Source: DASWJZ01 sp963761005
GTDB lineage: Bacteria; Pseudomonadota; Alphaproteobacteria; Rhizobiales; Afifellaceae
Direction: 5' to 3'
Length of the DNA stretch: 64,000 nt
Assembly (NCBI GenBank): GCA_963761005.1
Contig: CAVXFK010000027.1
Span: 806,001 to 870,000, forward strand
The notes under the pieces are model-generated. The model did no database searches. It was given only the letters and a program-made list of their open reading frames with translations, and was not told the DNA's origin. Positions 54,816-63,812 of this stretch are shown here, one piece after another. A program made the translations under genes and the position numbers. Each line of letters begins with the position of its first letter. Within the stretch, counting starts at the first letter, position 1.

Positions 54816-55951
54816 CACGCGCTCGCCGGTTTGCGCTTGCGGAACGCCCACGGGAAGGCCGTGCGCATGAGGAGCGGTGCGGCGACGAAGACGATGATCA
54901 GCGACTGGATGATCGCGATCAGATCGATGCGCACGCCTGCAGCCACCTGCATCTGGCGTCCGCCGGCGTCGAGCGCGCCGAAAAGAATGCCGGCAAGCAG
55001 AACGCCGACCGGGTGCGACCGCCCAAGCAGCGCAACCGCGATGGCATTGAAGCCGGCGCCCCCGGAGAAACCCGGCGTGGCACGACCAAGCACGCCGAGC
55101 ACCTGATTGGCGCCGGCAAGTCCGGCGAGCGCCCCGCCGATCGCCATGACCGCGACGATGATCAAATTCGAGCGCATGCCGGCGTAGCGCGCCGCCGACG
55201 GGTTCAAGCCGCTGGCGCGGAACTCGAAGCCGAGCGTCGTACGGAACAGGAGCCAATAGACCAGCACGACCATGAGGAGCGTGATGATGATGCCGGCGTT
55301 GAGCCGGAGGCTTGGATCGAGCCAGGTCAGAAGCTTGGGCAGATGCGCGCTCTGCAGCACCGACGACGAGACCGGGTCGTGGCGGCCGGGCTTCTGGATC
55401 GGCGGGTTGCGCAGGAGGAAATTGGTGAGCTGCACGGCGATCAGGTTGAGCATGATCGTCGTGATGACCTCGTGCGCCCCGGTCGCGGCCTTGAGCCAGC
55501 CGGGGATCGCCGCCCAAGCGGCGCCGGCGAGCACGCCGGCGAGAAGCGCCAGCGGCAGGTGTATGAAGATCGGCAGTCCGTGGATGGAGAACCCGACCGC
55601 CACGGCCGCCATGCCACCCGCGATCATCTGGCCTTCGGCGCCGATGTTGAAGAGTCCGGCGCGGAAGCCGAGCGCGACGCCGAGAGCCGCCAGCGTTACC
55701 GGCGCCGCCGCCGTCAGCGTCTCCGACAGCGCCGAAAGCGATCCGAACGACCCGTAGAAGAGGGCGGCGAATGCCTCGCCGACCGTCGGGATGCTGACCC
55801 CGGTCGCGAGCATCGTCAGGCCGCCGAGCACCATCGCAAGGACCACCGCCAGCACCGGGACGATGGCGAACTGCTCGACGTCGAAACGCGCGGCGCCGGC
55901 GCGGCTCAGCGTCTCTTCCGACAGCGTCTCCTCGCGCATATAGTCGCTCAC
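54815..55951 (-). CDS. Nucleoside ABC transporter permease 1 (NupP/YufP-like)
   Basis: A 378-residue permease from GTG 55951, overlapping the ATPase stop (GTGA). Core motifs are GFRAGLFNIGAEGQMIAGGM, HEVITTIMLNLIAVQLTNFL, FRASGLNPSAARYAGMRSNL and GGAGFNAIAVALLGRSHPVG. The ten or so spans match the RbsC-like BPD_transp_2 family. The gene order ATPase-permease-permease with a BMP lipoprotein upstream is the standard nucleoside importer. Confidence 0.93.
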   Translation of the reverse strand: MSDYMREETLSEETLSRAGAARFDVEQFAIVPVLAVVLAMVLGGLTMLATGVSIPTVGEAFAALFYGSFGSLSALSETLTAAAPVTLAALGVALGFRAGLFNIGAEGQMIAGGMAAVAVGFSIHGLPIFIHLPLALLAGVLAGAAWAAIPGWLKAATGAHEVITTIMLNLIAVQLTNFLLRNPPIQKPGRHDPVSSSVLQSAHLPKLLTWLDPSLRLNAGIIITLLMVVLVYWLLFRTTLGFEFRASGLNPSAARYAGMRSNLIIVAVMAIGGALAGLAGANQVLGVLGRATPGFSGGAGFNAIAVALLGRSHPVGVLLAGILFGALDAGGRQMQVAAGVRIDLIAIIQSLIIVFVAAPLLMRTAFPWAFRKRKPASA

Positions 55952-57453
55952 GCGGCCGCTCCCGCCATCGCCAGGCCGATCTCGCTCATGCTCACCTTGC
56001 CGGCCTCGAACTCGCCGGCGACGCGTCCGCGGAACATCACCAGGATGCGGTCGGAGAGCGCGAGTATCTCGTCGAGCTCCGTCGATACGATCAGCACGCC
56101 GACGCCCTTGTCGCGCGCCTCGATCATCCGCTTGTGGATGTATTCGATCGAGCCGACATCGATGCCGCGCGTCGGCTGCGATGCGATGACCAGCTTGACG
56201 TCGCGGCTGAGCTCGCGCGCCACGATCAGTTTCTGTTGATTGCCGCCGGAGAGATGGTCGGCGAGCGCGTAGATTGAGGGGGTACGAACGTCGAAATCGA
56301 TGACATTCTTCACGCACACCTTGTGCACCGCCGCCCAGTGCATCGTGAGCCCGGTCGAGAAGGGTTCGTCGTAATAGCTGTCGAGGACCATGTTCTCGGC
56401 GATGTCAAACTCGCCGACCATGCCGGAGCGCTGCCGGTCCTCGGGGATGTGGGCGATGCCGAGAACGTGCCGCTCGCGTGTCGATGCCCGGGTGATGTCG
56501 CGGCCAAGAAACGACACTGTCCCGCGCATGAGCGGCCTCAAGCCCGTCAGGGCCTCGACTAGCTCGGTCTGCCCGTTGCCCTGGACGCCGGCGATGCCGA
56601 CCACCTCGCCTTCGCGCACGGTCAGGTTGACTCCGTCGACGGCAAGCTCGTCGCGCTCGTTCGTAGCGGCGAGATTGTGCGCTTCGATCAATGCACGGCC
56701 CGGCTTGGCGAGCTGCTTCTCGACCTGGAAATGGACCGCGCGGCCGACCATCATCTCCGCCAGCTCGGCTTCCGTCGCGGACTTCGGGTCGCTCTCGCCG
56801 ACGACCTTGCCGGCGCGCAGCACGCTGATCCGGTCGGCGACCTCCAGCACCTCGTGCAGCTTATGGGTGATGAAGACGAGCGCCTTTCCGGCGTCGCGCA
56901 GCGAGCGTACGATGCCGAAGAACTCGGTCACTTCCTGCGGGGTCAGGACAGCGGTCGGTTCGTCGAAGATCAGCACGCTCGCCGAGCGGAACAGCACCTT
57001 GATGATCTCGACGCGCTGCTGGATGCCGACCGGAATCTCCTCGATGATTCCGTCCGGGTCGACGTCGAGCCCGTGCTCGGCGTTGATCGTCCTCACCTGC
57101 TCGCGGGCCTTTGCGAGGTCGAGATAGTCGAGCGCGCCGACCGGCTCGACGCCAAGCACGACGTTCTCCGCCACCGAGAAAACGGGCACCAGCATGAAGT
57201 GCTGATGCACCATGCCGATGCCGGCACGGATGGCGTCGCCCGCGCCCTCAAATCGGGTCGACTTGCCGTCGATGAGGATTTCGCCGCCATCGGGCCGGTA
57301 GAGGCCCGAGAGGATGTTCATGAGCGTCGTTTTGCCGGCGCCGTTTTCGCCGAGCAGCCCGAGAACCTCGCCGGCACGGATTTGCAGGTTGATGTTGTCG
57401 TTAGCGACCAGATCGCCGAAGCGCTTGGTAATGCCGCGTAGCTCGATGTCCAA
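55948..57453 (-). CDS. Nucleoside ABC transporter ATPase with two ABC domains (NupO/YufO-like)
   Basis: A 501-residue RbsA-type ATPase. Domain 1 has a full Walker A (GLLGENGAGKTTLMNILSGL), HQHFMLVPVFSVAENVVLG and LIFDEPTAVLTPQEV. Domain 2 has a degenerate P-loop (GIAGVQGNGQTELVEALTG) but a good signature LSGGNQQKLIVARELS and Walker B LVIASQPTRGIDVG. One consensus and one degenerate ATP site is normal for this class. A strong hairpin separates it from the binding-protein gene upstream. Confidence 0.95.
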   Translation of the reverse strand: MDIELRGITKRFGDLVANDNINLQIRAGEVLGLLGENGAGKTTLMNILSGLYRPDGGEILIDGKSTRFEGAGDAIRAGIGMVHQHFMLVPVFSVAENVVLGVEPVGALDYLDLAKAREQVRTINAEHGLDVDPDGIIEEIPVGIQQRVEIIKVLFRSASVLIFDEPTAVLTPQEVTEFFGIVRSLRDAGKALVFITHKLHEVLEVADRISVLRAGKVVGESDPKSATEAELAEMMVGRAVHFQVEKQLAKPGRALIEAHNLAATNERDELAVDGVNLTVREGEVVGIAGVQGNGQTELVEALTGLRPLMRGTVSFLGRDITRASTRERHVLGIAHIPEDRQRSGMVGEFDIAENMVLDSYYDEPFSTGLTMHWAAVHKVCVKNVIDFDVRTPSIYALADHLSGGNQQKLIVARELSRDVKLVIASQPTRGIDVGSIEYIHKRMIEARDKGVGVLIVSTELDEILALSDRILVMFRGRVAGEFEAGKVSMSEIGLAMAGAAA

Positions 57454-57518
57454 AAGTCAGCGCCCCCGCGTCCCTGTCGGCTCTTTAGCGCTCTCCCCGA
57501 GCCCTTTTTTGCGGAACG

Positions 57519-57554
57519 CGCCCGCCGCGTCTCCTTGATCGAGCGCGGCGGGCG
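57519..57554 (-). promoter_or_regulatory. Strong hairpin between bmp and ABC ATPase genes
   Basis: Perfect 11-bp arms CGCCCGCCGCG (57519-57529) and CGCGGCGGGCG (57544-57554), 14-nt loop, in the 127-bp gap between the binding-protein and ATPase genes. There is no U-tract on the minus strand. Such intercistronic hairpins often protect the upstream mRNA, raising binding protein over membrane parts. That role is inferred. Confidence 0.55.
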
Positions 57555-57580
57555 GTAACGGTGGTTGCGACGGCGGTCGC

Positions 57581-58618
57581 CTACATGCCGCCGACCTTGA
57601 TCGAGCCGTCGATGATCCCGGCCTTGATCTTCTCGAGCTCCGCCTTCAGGTCGTCCGGAACCGCGGAGTCGAAATCGTGGAACGGGGCAAGGTCGACGCC
57701 GCCGCTCTTCAGGTCGCCGACGATGACGCCGCCCTTGAAGGTGCCCTTGAAGGCCTCGGTGACGGCTTCCTTGGTTGTCGAGTCGACGCGCTTCAATACC
57801 GAGGTCAGGAACACGCTCTTGTGGTCGGGGTCGGTGTTGTACTGGTCGGTATCGACGCCGATGATCTTCAGCTTGTCGGTGCCGAGCTCCATGGCGAGCG
57901 CCGCCGGCCCCTGGCCGACCTTGCCGGCCACCGGCATGACGATGTCGGCGCCTTCGTCGTTAAGGCTCTTGGCGATGTCCTTGCCTTTGTCGAGCGAGGT
58001 GAAGTCGCCGACGAAGAGGCCTTCCTTCTTGGCTGGATCCCAGCCGAGCACCTTCACCGACTTGCCCTTCTCTTTGTTGTAGTAGTCGGCGCCCCAGACG
58101 AAGCCATCCATGAAGTCGGTCACCGGGCCGCCGATATTGATGCCGCCGAAGGTGCCGATGACGCCGGTCTTCGAAACGCCGGCGGCGAGATAGCCGGCGA
58201 GGAACGCCGCCTGGTTGGTCGCGTAGACCTGACCGAGCACATTCGGGATCGTCGGGTCATAGGCGTAGTCGACGATGGTGAAATTGATGTTCGGATTGGC
58301 CGTGGCCGCGTCCTTGGTCGCGTCGCCAAGCAGGAAGCCGACGGTGACGATCACGTCGCACTTCGCCTGCGCGAACGAGTTCAGGTTCGGCACGTAGTCG
58401 GTCTCGGCCTTCAATTCCAGAAGCTTCGTGTCGAAGCCGCCCTCCTTGGCGGCGTCCTGGACGCCCTGCCAAGTGTATTGGTTGAAGCCCTTGTCGTCGA
58501 CGCCGCCGGTGTCGGTGACCGCGCATGCCAGGAACGCGAATGCGGATGTCGTCATGGCGCCGAAAGCGGCGGCGGCCAGAAGCGCGACGAAAGACGTGGT
58601 GGTGGCTCTGTTTTTCAA
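57581..58618 (-). CDS. BMP-family nucleoside-binding protein
   Basis: A 345-residue periplasmic binding protein. The TTG at 58618 is chosen because CAGGAGGT lies just upstream at ideal spacing and it gives a clean signal peptide (MKNRATTTSFVALLAAAAFG, cleavage after SAFA). The fold reads CAVTDTGGVDDKGFNQYTWQ, CDVIVTVGFLLGDATKDAA, GKVGQGPAALAMELGTDKLK and IIGVDTDQYNTDP. BMP proteins bind purine nucleosides. The neighbouring salvage genes support nucleoside uptake. The gene heads the ABC operon and faces the CAP-cdd operon. Confidence 0.94.
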   Translation of the reverse strand: MKNRATTTSFVALLAAAAFGAMTTSAFAFLACAVTDTGGVDDKGFNQYTWQGVQDAAKEGGFDTKLLELKAETDYVPNLNSFAQAKCDVIVTVGFLLGDATKDAATANPNINFTIVDYAYDPTIPNVLGQVYATNQAAFLAGYLAAGVSKTGVIGTFGGINIGGPVTDFMDGFVWGADYYNKEKGKSVKVLGWDPAKKEGLFVGDFTSLDKGKDIAKSLNDEGADIVMPVAGKVGQGPAALAMELGTDKLKIIGVDTDQYNTDPDHKSVFLTSVLKRVDSTTKEAVTEAFKGTFKGGVIVGDLKSGGVDLAPFHDFDSAVPDDLKAELEKIKAGIIDGSIKVGGM

Positions 58619-58698
58619 CGCTACCTCCTGTGTGGATGGCAAGTACTGTTCCCCCCTTCGCACAGCACCGCCGGGCTACATCGGGGGCGTGCTCTTCC

Positions 58699-58710
58699 GC
58701 AAAGCTTTGC
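58699..58710. promoter_or_regulatory. Candidate operator: perfect 12-bp palindrome GCAAAGCTTTGC
   Basis: GCAAAGCTTTGC at 58699-58710 is perfectly symmetric and lies in the 210-bp divergent gap between the bmp gene and the CAP-cdd operon. Its position would let one regulator control both uptake and salvage. A palindrome this long is expected by chance in about one in twenty gaps of this size, so the call is tentative. Confidence 0.35.
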
Positions 58711-58828
58711 ATTTTCACGTGTCATCGCCAAGGCCAGTTCGCCTTGCCGGTTGCCCCCGGGACGGGCTGACGGGGCCCGGCAAAGCGGCTACAACCGGCC
58801 CCCGCGCCCCGCTGTTCCGGCCGTCTTG

Positions 58829-59350
58829 ATGACACGAACGATCTTCCACGCCGCCGTCCTCAGCCTCGGAATCTGGCTTGCCGGCTGCACCACCAGCGTG
58901 GTCAAGCCGGTGACGCCGATCCCGGTCGACTCGGCACGGACGGCGCGCCTGATCTCGGCTTTTCGCGCCGAGAACGGCCTTGGGCCGGTCGGCGTCGACC
59001 AGCGCCTGATGCGGGCGGCCGCAAGCTATGCGGAGGTGATGGGGGAGCGCGATCAGATCGGACACCGGCTCGGCGCGTCGCTTCCGCGGCGCGTGGCGGC
59101 GGTCGGCTACGATTGGGGCTATGTCGCGGAGAATCTCGCGGCGAGCTATTCGTCGCTCGACGACGCGATGCTGGGCTGGAAGAATTCACCCGGACATCGG
59201 CAGAACCTCTTGAACCCGTACGCGACCGACATCGGGATCGCCGCGGTCGCCACGCCCGCCGGCTCCGAACATCGCAATTATTGGGCCCTGATCCTGGCGA
59301 CGCCGCAGCGTGCCGGCCAGCAGACGCTCGCCTTAGGGCATGTCCAATGA
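58829..59350 (+). CDS. CAP/SCP-domain lipoprotein
   Basis: A 173-residue protein from ATG 58829 with lipoprotein signal peptide and lipobox LAGC (Cys about residue 18). A CAP/SCP domain follows: FRAENGLGPVGVDQRLMRAA, YAEVMGERDQIGHRLGASLP, YVAENLAASYSSLDDAMLGW and KNSPGHRQNLLNPYATDIGI. The His and Glu of the CAP pocket are visible (GHRL, AENLA, PGHR). Bacterial CAP proteins act outside the cytoplasm with poorly known roles. Its stop overlaps the cdd start (ATGA), an unexpected pairing with a nucleoside salvage enzyme. Confidence 0.9.
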   Translation: MTRTIFHAAVLSLGIWLAGCTTSVVKPVTPIPVDSARTARLISAFRAENGLGPVGVDQRLMRAAASYAEVMGERDQIGHRLGASLPRRVAAVGYDWGYVAENLAASYSSLDDAMLGWKNSPGHRQNLLNPYATDIGIAAVATPAGSEHRNYWALILATPQRAGQQTLALGHVQ

Positions 59351-59745
59351 GCGCCGCCGAGAAGCTCTTCGATGCCGCGCGCGCCGCCATGCGGAATGCG
59401 CATGCGCCTTATTCGAAGTTCCCTGTCGGCGCGGCGGTGCTGACTGAGGACGGAGCGATCTTCTCCGGCTGCAACATCGAGAACGCCAGCTACCCGGAGG
59501 GCTGGTGCGCGGAGACGACCGCGATCGCGGCGATGGTGATGGGCGGCGGCAAGCAGGTCGCGGAGGTCGCCGTCGTGGCGGAGCGGATGCCGCTGATCAC
59601 GCCCTGCGGCGGCTGCCGCCAGCGCTTGAAGGAGTTCGGCACGGAAAAGACGCTCGTCCATCTCTGTGATGACAAGGGCGTGGTCGAGACGATCACGCTT
59701 GGCGATCTTCTCCCGAAGGCGTTCGGGCTCGCGCCAAGGAAATGA
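59347..59745 (+). CDS. cdd: Cytidine deaminase
   Basis: A 132-residue homotetramer-type enzyme from ATG 59347 that turns cytidine/deoxycytidine into uridine/deoxyuridine. Zinc and catalytic residues are in GWCAETTAIAAMV (Cys and Glu) and TPCGGCRQRLKEF (two Cys). APYSKFPVGAAVLTEDG and CNIENASYPEG bind the nucleoside. It overlaps the pnp gene (ATGA). Confidence 0.96.
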   Translation: MSAAEKLFDAARAAMRNAHAPYSKFPVGAAVLTEDGAIFSGCNIENASYPEGWCAETTAIAAMVMGGGKQVAEVAVVAERMPLITPCGGCRQRLKEFGTEKTLVHLCDDKGVVETITLGDLLPKAFGLAPRK

Positions 59746-60551
59746 CGGGCGCGGCGCAAAGCAACGCGGCGAAGATCCGCGCACGAACGAAGCGTGAGCC
59801 AAGCATCGGCATCGTGCTCGGCTCCGGGCTCGGTGATTTCGCCAAGGAAGTGGCGGACGCGGTCGCGGTTCCCTACGGCGAGCTTGAAGCCTTCCCGACG
59901 CCCTCGGTGTCTGGCCACTCCGGTTCGCTCGTCATTGGCCGCATCGCGGGCGAGACCGTGGCGGTTCTTTCCGGCCGCGCGCACTATTACGAGCATGGCC
60001 GCGCTGACGTCATGCGCGCGCCGCTCGAAACGCTGAAGGCGATCGGTGTCCGCGATCTGGTGCTGACCAACGCGGCCGGGAGCCTCCGCGAGGAGCATCC
60101 GCCGGGCTCCGTCATGCTCATCACCGACCACATCAACTTCTCCGGCACCAACCCGCTGATCGGCGAGAAGAGCGACGCGCGCTTCGTCGGCCTGACGCAG
60201 GCCTATGACGCGACGCTTCGCGCTGCCGCGCTCGCCACCGCCGATGCGGAGGGGATCACCCTCCACGAAGGCATCTATATGTGGCTCTCCGGACCGACAT
60301 TCGAGACGCCGGCCGAGATACGCGCCGTTCGCATGCTCGGCGCCGACGCGGTCGGCATGTCGACCGTGCCGGAAGTGATCCTGGCCCGCTTTCTCGGGCT
60401 GCGGGTGGTCGCGTTCTCGGCGATCACGAACTACGCTGCCGGCATGACGGGGGCGGAGCTTTCCCACACCGAGACCAAGGAAGTGGCGCCGCAGGGTGGC
60501 GCCAAGCTCGCGCGGATTCTGAAGCGGATGTTCGCCGAATGGCCGCGATGA
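59742..60551 (+). CDS. punA: Purine-nucleoside phosphorylase (trimeric, class I)
   Basis: A 269-residue enzyme from ATG 59742 that splits purine nucleosides with phosphate to base and (deoxy)ribose 1-phosphate. It has GIVLGSGLGDFAKEV, SGHSGSLVIGRIAGE with phosphate-site His, SGRAHYYEH, LVLTNAAGSLRE, YMWLSGPTFETPAEIRA, GADAVGMSTVPEVILARF and SAITNYAAGM with the base-binding Asn. This is the PunA/human-like trimer family, not E. coli DeoD. It overlaps deoA (ATGA). Confidence 0.95.
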   Translation: MTGAAQSNAAKIRARTKREPSIGIVLGSGLGDFAKEVADAVAVPYGELEAFPTPSVSGHSGSLVIGRIAGETVAVLSGRAHYYEHGRADVMRAPLETLKAIGVRDLVLTNAAGSLREEHPPGSVMLITDHINFSGTNPLIGEKSDARFVGLTQAYDATLRAAALATADAEGITLHEGIYMWLSGPTFETPAEIRAVRMLGADAVGMSTVPEVILARFLGLRVVAFSAITNYAAGMTGAELSHTETKEVAPQGGAKLARILKRMFAEWPR

Positions 60552-61876
60552 CGCGCTTCCTGCCGCAGGAGCTGATCCGCAAGAAGCGCGACGGCGGCGC
60601 GCTTACGAAGGAGGAGATCGCCTTCCTGATCGAGGGGCTGACCAAGGGCACCGTCAGCGAGGGACAGGTGGCGGCCTTCGCCATGGCGATCTTCTTCCGC
60701 GGCATGGACATGGACGAGCGCGTGGCGCTGACGCTTGCGATGCGCGATTCCGGCGACGTGCTCGATTGGCCGGCGGCGGCAGGTCCGGTCGTCGACAAGC
60801 ATTCGACCGGCGGCGTCGGCGACAATGTCTCGCTGATGCTTGCGCCGATCGTTGCCGCCTGCGGCGGCGTCGTGCCGATGATCTCCGGCCGCGGCCTCGG
60901 CCACACCGGCGGCACGCTCGACAAGCTCGATTCGATTCCAGGCTACAAGACGCAGCCCGACGAAGCGCTCTTCCGCCGCGCCATCGACATCGCGGGCTGC
61001 GCGATCATCGGCCAGACCGGCGACCTCGCACCGGCCGACAAGCGCCTCTACGCGATCCGCGACGTGACGGCGACGGTCGAATCCGTGCCGCTCATCACCG
61101 CTTCGATTCTGTCGAAGAAGCTCGCTGCGGGACTGACAGGGCTCGTGCTCGACGTGAAGGCCGGGTCGGGCGCGTTCATGGCGGAGCTGGAGGACGCGCG
61201 CGAGCTGGCCGAGAGCCTGGTCGCGGTCGCGAACGGCGCCGGTATGAAGACGAGCGCACTCATCACCGACATGAACGAGCCGCTCGCCTCCGCGGCGGGG
61301 AATGCAGTCGAAGTCCAGAACGCCGTCGATTTCCTTACCGGCGCGCATCGCGACAAGCGGCTCGAAGAGGTGACGCTTGCGCTCGCAACGGAGCTGCTGA
61401 TGCTCGGCGGAAGGGCTGATGCCGTCGATTGGGCGAGCGCGCTTGCCCAGGCCGCTTTGGAGAATGGCCAGGCGGCGGAGATCTTTCAAAAGATGGTGTC
61501 GGCGCTCGGAGGCCCCTCCGACTTCGTCGAGAATCCGAAAAAGCATCTTCCAACGGCGCCGGTCGAAAAGATCGCGTTCCCGGAGACGAACGGCACGATC
61601 GCCTCCGTCGATACGCGCGCGCTTGGGCTTGCCGTCGTCGCGCTCGGCGGCGGGCGGACGCGAGCGGAGGACTCGATCGACCATGCGGTCGGGTTGACGG
61701 CGCTCGCAGGGATTGGCGACGAGGTCGGGCCAGATCGCCCGCTCGCGCATGTCCATGCGCGTGACGAGAATTCTGCCGATGCGGCGGTCCGGGCGGTCCG
61801 CGCCACTTACAAGCTCGGCGAGCCTCCGCAGAATCGCCGCCTCATCTACGAACGCATTGGCGGAGAGGCTGGCTGA
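60548..61876 (+). CDS. deoA: Thymidine phosphorylase
   Basis: A 442-residue pyrimidine nucleoside phosphorylase from ATG 60548 in the pnp stop; ATG 60539 is three codons earlier. Phosphate-site and substrate motifs are PVVDKHSTGGVGDNVSLMLA, SGRGLGHTGGTLDKLDSIPG, VTATVESVPLITASILSKKL and LVLDVKAGSGAFM. It releases thymine or uracil and (deoxy)ribose 1-phosphate. deoB follows after one base. Confidence 0.96.
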   Translation: MTRFLPQELIRKKRDGGALTKEEIAFLIEGLTKGTVSEGQVAAFAMAIFFRGMDMDERVALTLAMRDSGDVLDWPAAAGPVVDKHSTGGVGDNVSLMLAPIVAACGGVVPMISGRGLGHTGGTLDKLDSIPGYKTQPDEALFRRAIDIAGCAIIGQTGDLAPADKRLYAIRDVTATVESVPLITASILSKKLAAGLTGLVLDVKAGSGAFMAELEDARELAESLVAVANGAGMKTSALITDMNEPLASAAGNAVEVQNAVDFLTGAHRDKRLEEVTLALATELLMLGGRADAVDWASALAQAALENGQAAEIFQKMVSALGGPSDFVENPKKHLPTAPVEKIAFPETNGTIASVDTRALGLAVVALGGGRTRAEDSIDHAVGLTALAGIGDEVGPDRPLAHVHARDENSADAAVRAVRATYKLGEPPQNRRLIYERIGGEAG

Positions 61877-61877
61877 G

Positions 61878-63098
61878 ATGGCGCGCGCGATGCTCCTTGT
61901 CATGGATTCCGTCGGGATCGGCGGCGCGGAGGACGCGGAGAGCTTTGGCGATGCGGGCGCCGACACGATCGGTCATATCGCCGCCGCGTGCGCCGCTGGG
62001 AAGGCCGACGTGAAGGGCGGCCGCTCCGGCCCGCTCAAGATTCCAGTCATGAACCGGCTCGGCCTTTGCCGCGCCGCCGAGGCTTCGACCGGAGCGCACC
62101 CGGCCGGCATCGAGCGGATCGAGAAGCCTGAAGCGATCTGGGCCTATGCGAGCGAGGTCTCCAAGGGCAAGGACACGCAGTCCGGCCATTGGGAACTCGC
62201 CGGGCTGCCGGTTCCGTTCGAGTGGGGCTATTTCCCGAACACGATTCCCGCTTTCCCGAAGGAGCTCACCGACGCGCTGATCGCCCAGGCGAAGCTTCCC
62301 GGCATCCTGGGCAACAAGCATGCGTCCGGCACCGACATCATCGAGGAGCTTGCCGAGGAGCATATCCGCTCGGGCAAGCCGATCTGCTACACGTCGCAGG
62401 ATTCCGTCTTCCAGATCTGTGCGCACGAGACGCATTTCGGGCTGGAGCACCTCTACGAGGTCTGCCAGGTCGCGAGAAAACTCTGCAATCCGCTCAGGAT
62501 CGGTCGCGTCATCGCGCGCCCGTTCGTCGGCGAGAAGCAGGGCGAGTTCGCGCGCACCGGCCATCGCAGGGATTTCGCCGTGCCGCCGCCCGGCGAGACG
62601 CTGCTCGACCTTTGCGTCCAAGTGAAGCGTGACGTCTACGGCGTCGGGAAGATCTCCGACATCTTCACCGGGCGCGGCGTCACCAAGGTTCTGAAGGCGC
62701 CGGAGAACGAGAGCCAGTTCGACAAGACACTGGAAGCGATCGCTGAAGCGAAGGACGGCGACCTCGTTTTCACCAACTTCATCGACTTCGACCAGCTCTG
62801 GGGCCACCGGCGCGACGTCGCCGGCTACGCGGCTTGCCTCGAGCGCTTCGACACACGGCTGCCGGAGCTTCTCGCAGTGCTGAAGCCGGGTGACCTCGTG
62901 ATCCTGACCGCCGACCACGGCAACGACCCGACCTTCAAGGGCACCGATCACACGCGCGAGCACATACCGGTGCTCGCCTTCGGGCCGAAGATCGACGGCC
63001 GCAACGGCGGGCACCTAAACACCTACGCCGACGTGGCTCAGACGATCGCCAGCCACCTTGCGCTGACGCCGCTGCGGATCGGCCAGCCGATGATGTGA
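61878..63098 (+). CDS. deoB: Phosphopentomutase
   Basis: A 406-residue alkaline-phosphatase-fold enzyme from ATG 61878 that turns (deoxy)ribose 1-phosphate into the 5-phosphate. It has AMLLVMDSVGIGGAEDAESF (metal site and start of fold), GKDTQSGHWELAGLP with the phosphothreonine, YTSQDSVFQICAHE, and the C-terminal metal motif LTADHGNDPTFKGTDHTREH. It links the phosphorylases to central carbon metabolism. Confidence 0.96.
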   Translation: MARAMLLVMDSVGIGGAEDAESFGDAGADTIGHIAAACAAGKADVKGGRSGPLKIPVMNRLGLCRAAEASTGAHPAGIERIEKPEAIWAYASEVSKGKDTQSGHWELAGLPVPFEWGYFPNTIPAFPKELTDALIAQAKLPGILGNKHASGTDIIEELAEEHIRSGKPICYTSQDSVFQICAHETHFGLEHLYEVCQVARKLCNPLRIGRVIARPFVGEKQGEFARTGHRRDFAVPPPGETLLDLCVQVKRDVYGVGKISDIFTGRGVTKVLKAPENESQFDKTLEAIAEAKDGDLVFTNFIDFDQLWGHRRDVAGYAACLERFDTRLPELLAVLKPGDLVILTADHGNDPTFKGTDHTREHIPVLAFGPKIDGRNGGHLNTYADVAQTIASHLALTPLRIGQPMM

Positions 63099-63161
63099 GG
63101 CGTGTTTGCGATCCACGCTCCCGCGTGTATGAAACTCAAGAAAAATCGGAGGCGACGCGGG

Positions 63162-63803
63162 ATGGCTGGGAAACACGAGGGCGTCACCGTCATCGACCAT
63201 CCGCTGGTCGAGCACAAGTTGACGATCATGCGCGACAAGGAGACTTCCACGCGCGGCTTTCGACAGCTTCTGCGCGAGATCGCCGGGCTGATCTGCTACG
63301 AGGCGACGCGCGACCTGCCGCTTGAGGAGGTCCAAATCGAGACGCCGCTGACATCGATGACCGGGCGCAAGATCGCCGGTAAGAAGCTCGTCTTCGCCTC
63401 GATCCTGCGGGCCGGGAACGGGCTGCTTGAAGGCATGCTCGACCTCGTGCCGTCGGCGCGCGTCGCGCATATCGGCCTTTATCGCGACCCGCAGACGCTG
63501 CAGCCCGTCGAGTACTATTTCAAAGCGCCGGAGGACCTTTCGGAGCGCACCGTGATCTGTGTCGACCCGATGCTCGCGACCGCCAATTCCGCAGTCGCGG
63601 CGGTCGACAAGCTGAAAGGCCGCGGCGCCAAGGACATCCGCTTCGTCTGCCTGCTCGCGGTGCCGGAGGGGATCAAGCGCTTCCGCACGGCGCATCCCGA
63701 CGTGCCGATCTACACCGCCGCGATCGATGACCATCTGAACGATCACGGCTATATCGTGCCGGGCCTCGGCGATGCCGGCGACCGCATGTACGGAACGAAG
63801 TAG
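63162..63803 (+). CDS. upp: Uracil phosphoribosyltransferase
   Basis: A 213-residue enzyme from ATG 63162, preceded by CGGAGGCG. It makes UMP from uracil and PRPP, using uracil freed by deoA. It has VIDHPLVEHKLTIMRDKETS, ILRAGNGLLEGMLDLVPSAR, HIGLYRDPQTLQPVEYYFKA, the PRPP loop VICVDPMLATANSAVAAVDK and the C-terminal GLGDAGDRMYGTK. It fits as the last named salvage step of the operon. Confidence 0.96.
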   Translation: MAGKHEGVTVIDHPLVEHKLTIMRDKETSTRGFRQLLREIAGLICYEATRDLPLEEVQIETPLTSMTGRKIAGKKLVFASILRAGNGLLEGMLDLVPSARVAHIGLYRDPQTLQPVEYYFKAPEDLSERTVICVDPMLATANSAVAAVDKLKGRGAKDIRFVCLLAVPEGIKRFRTAHPDVPIYTAAIDDHLNDHGYIVPGLGDAGDRMYGTK

Positions 63804-63812
63804 GGGGAGGAG

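Noticed and set aside
61878..63098. GAACTC in deoB (near 62190) as another indel
   Set aside because: The frame reads GHWELAGLP, the normal DeoB sequence, so GAACTC is genuine there. The same holds in the histidine kinase and prs.
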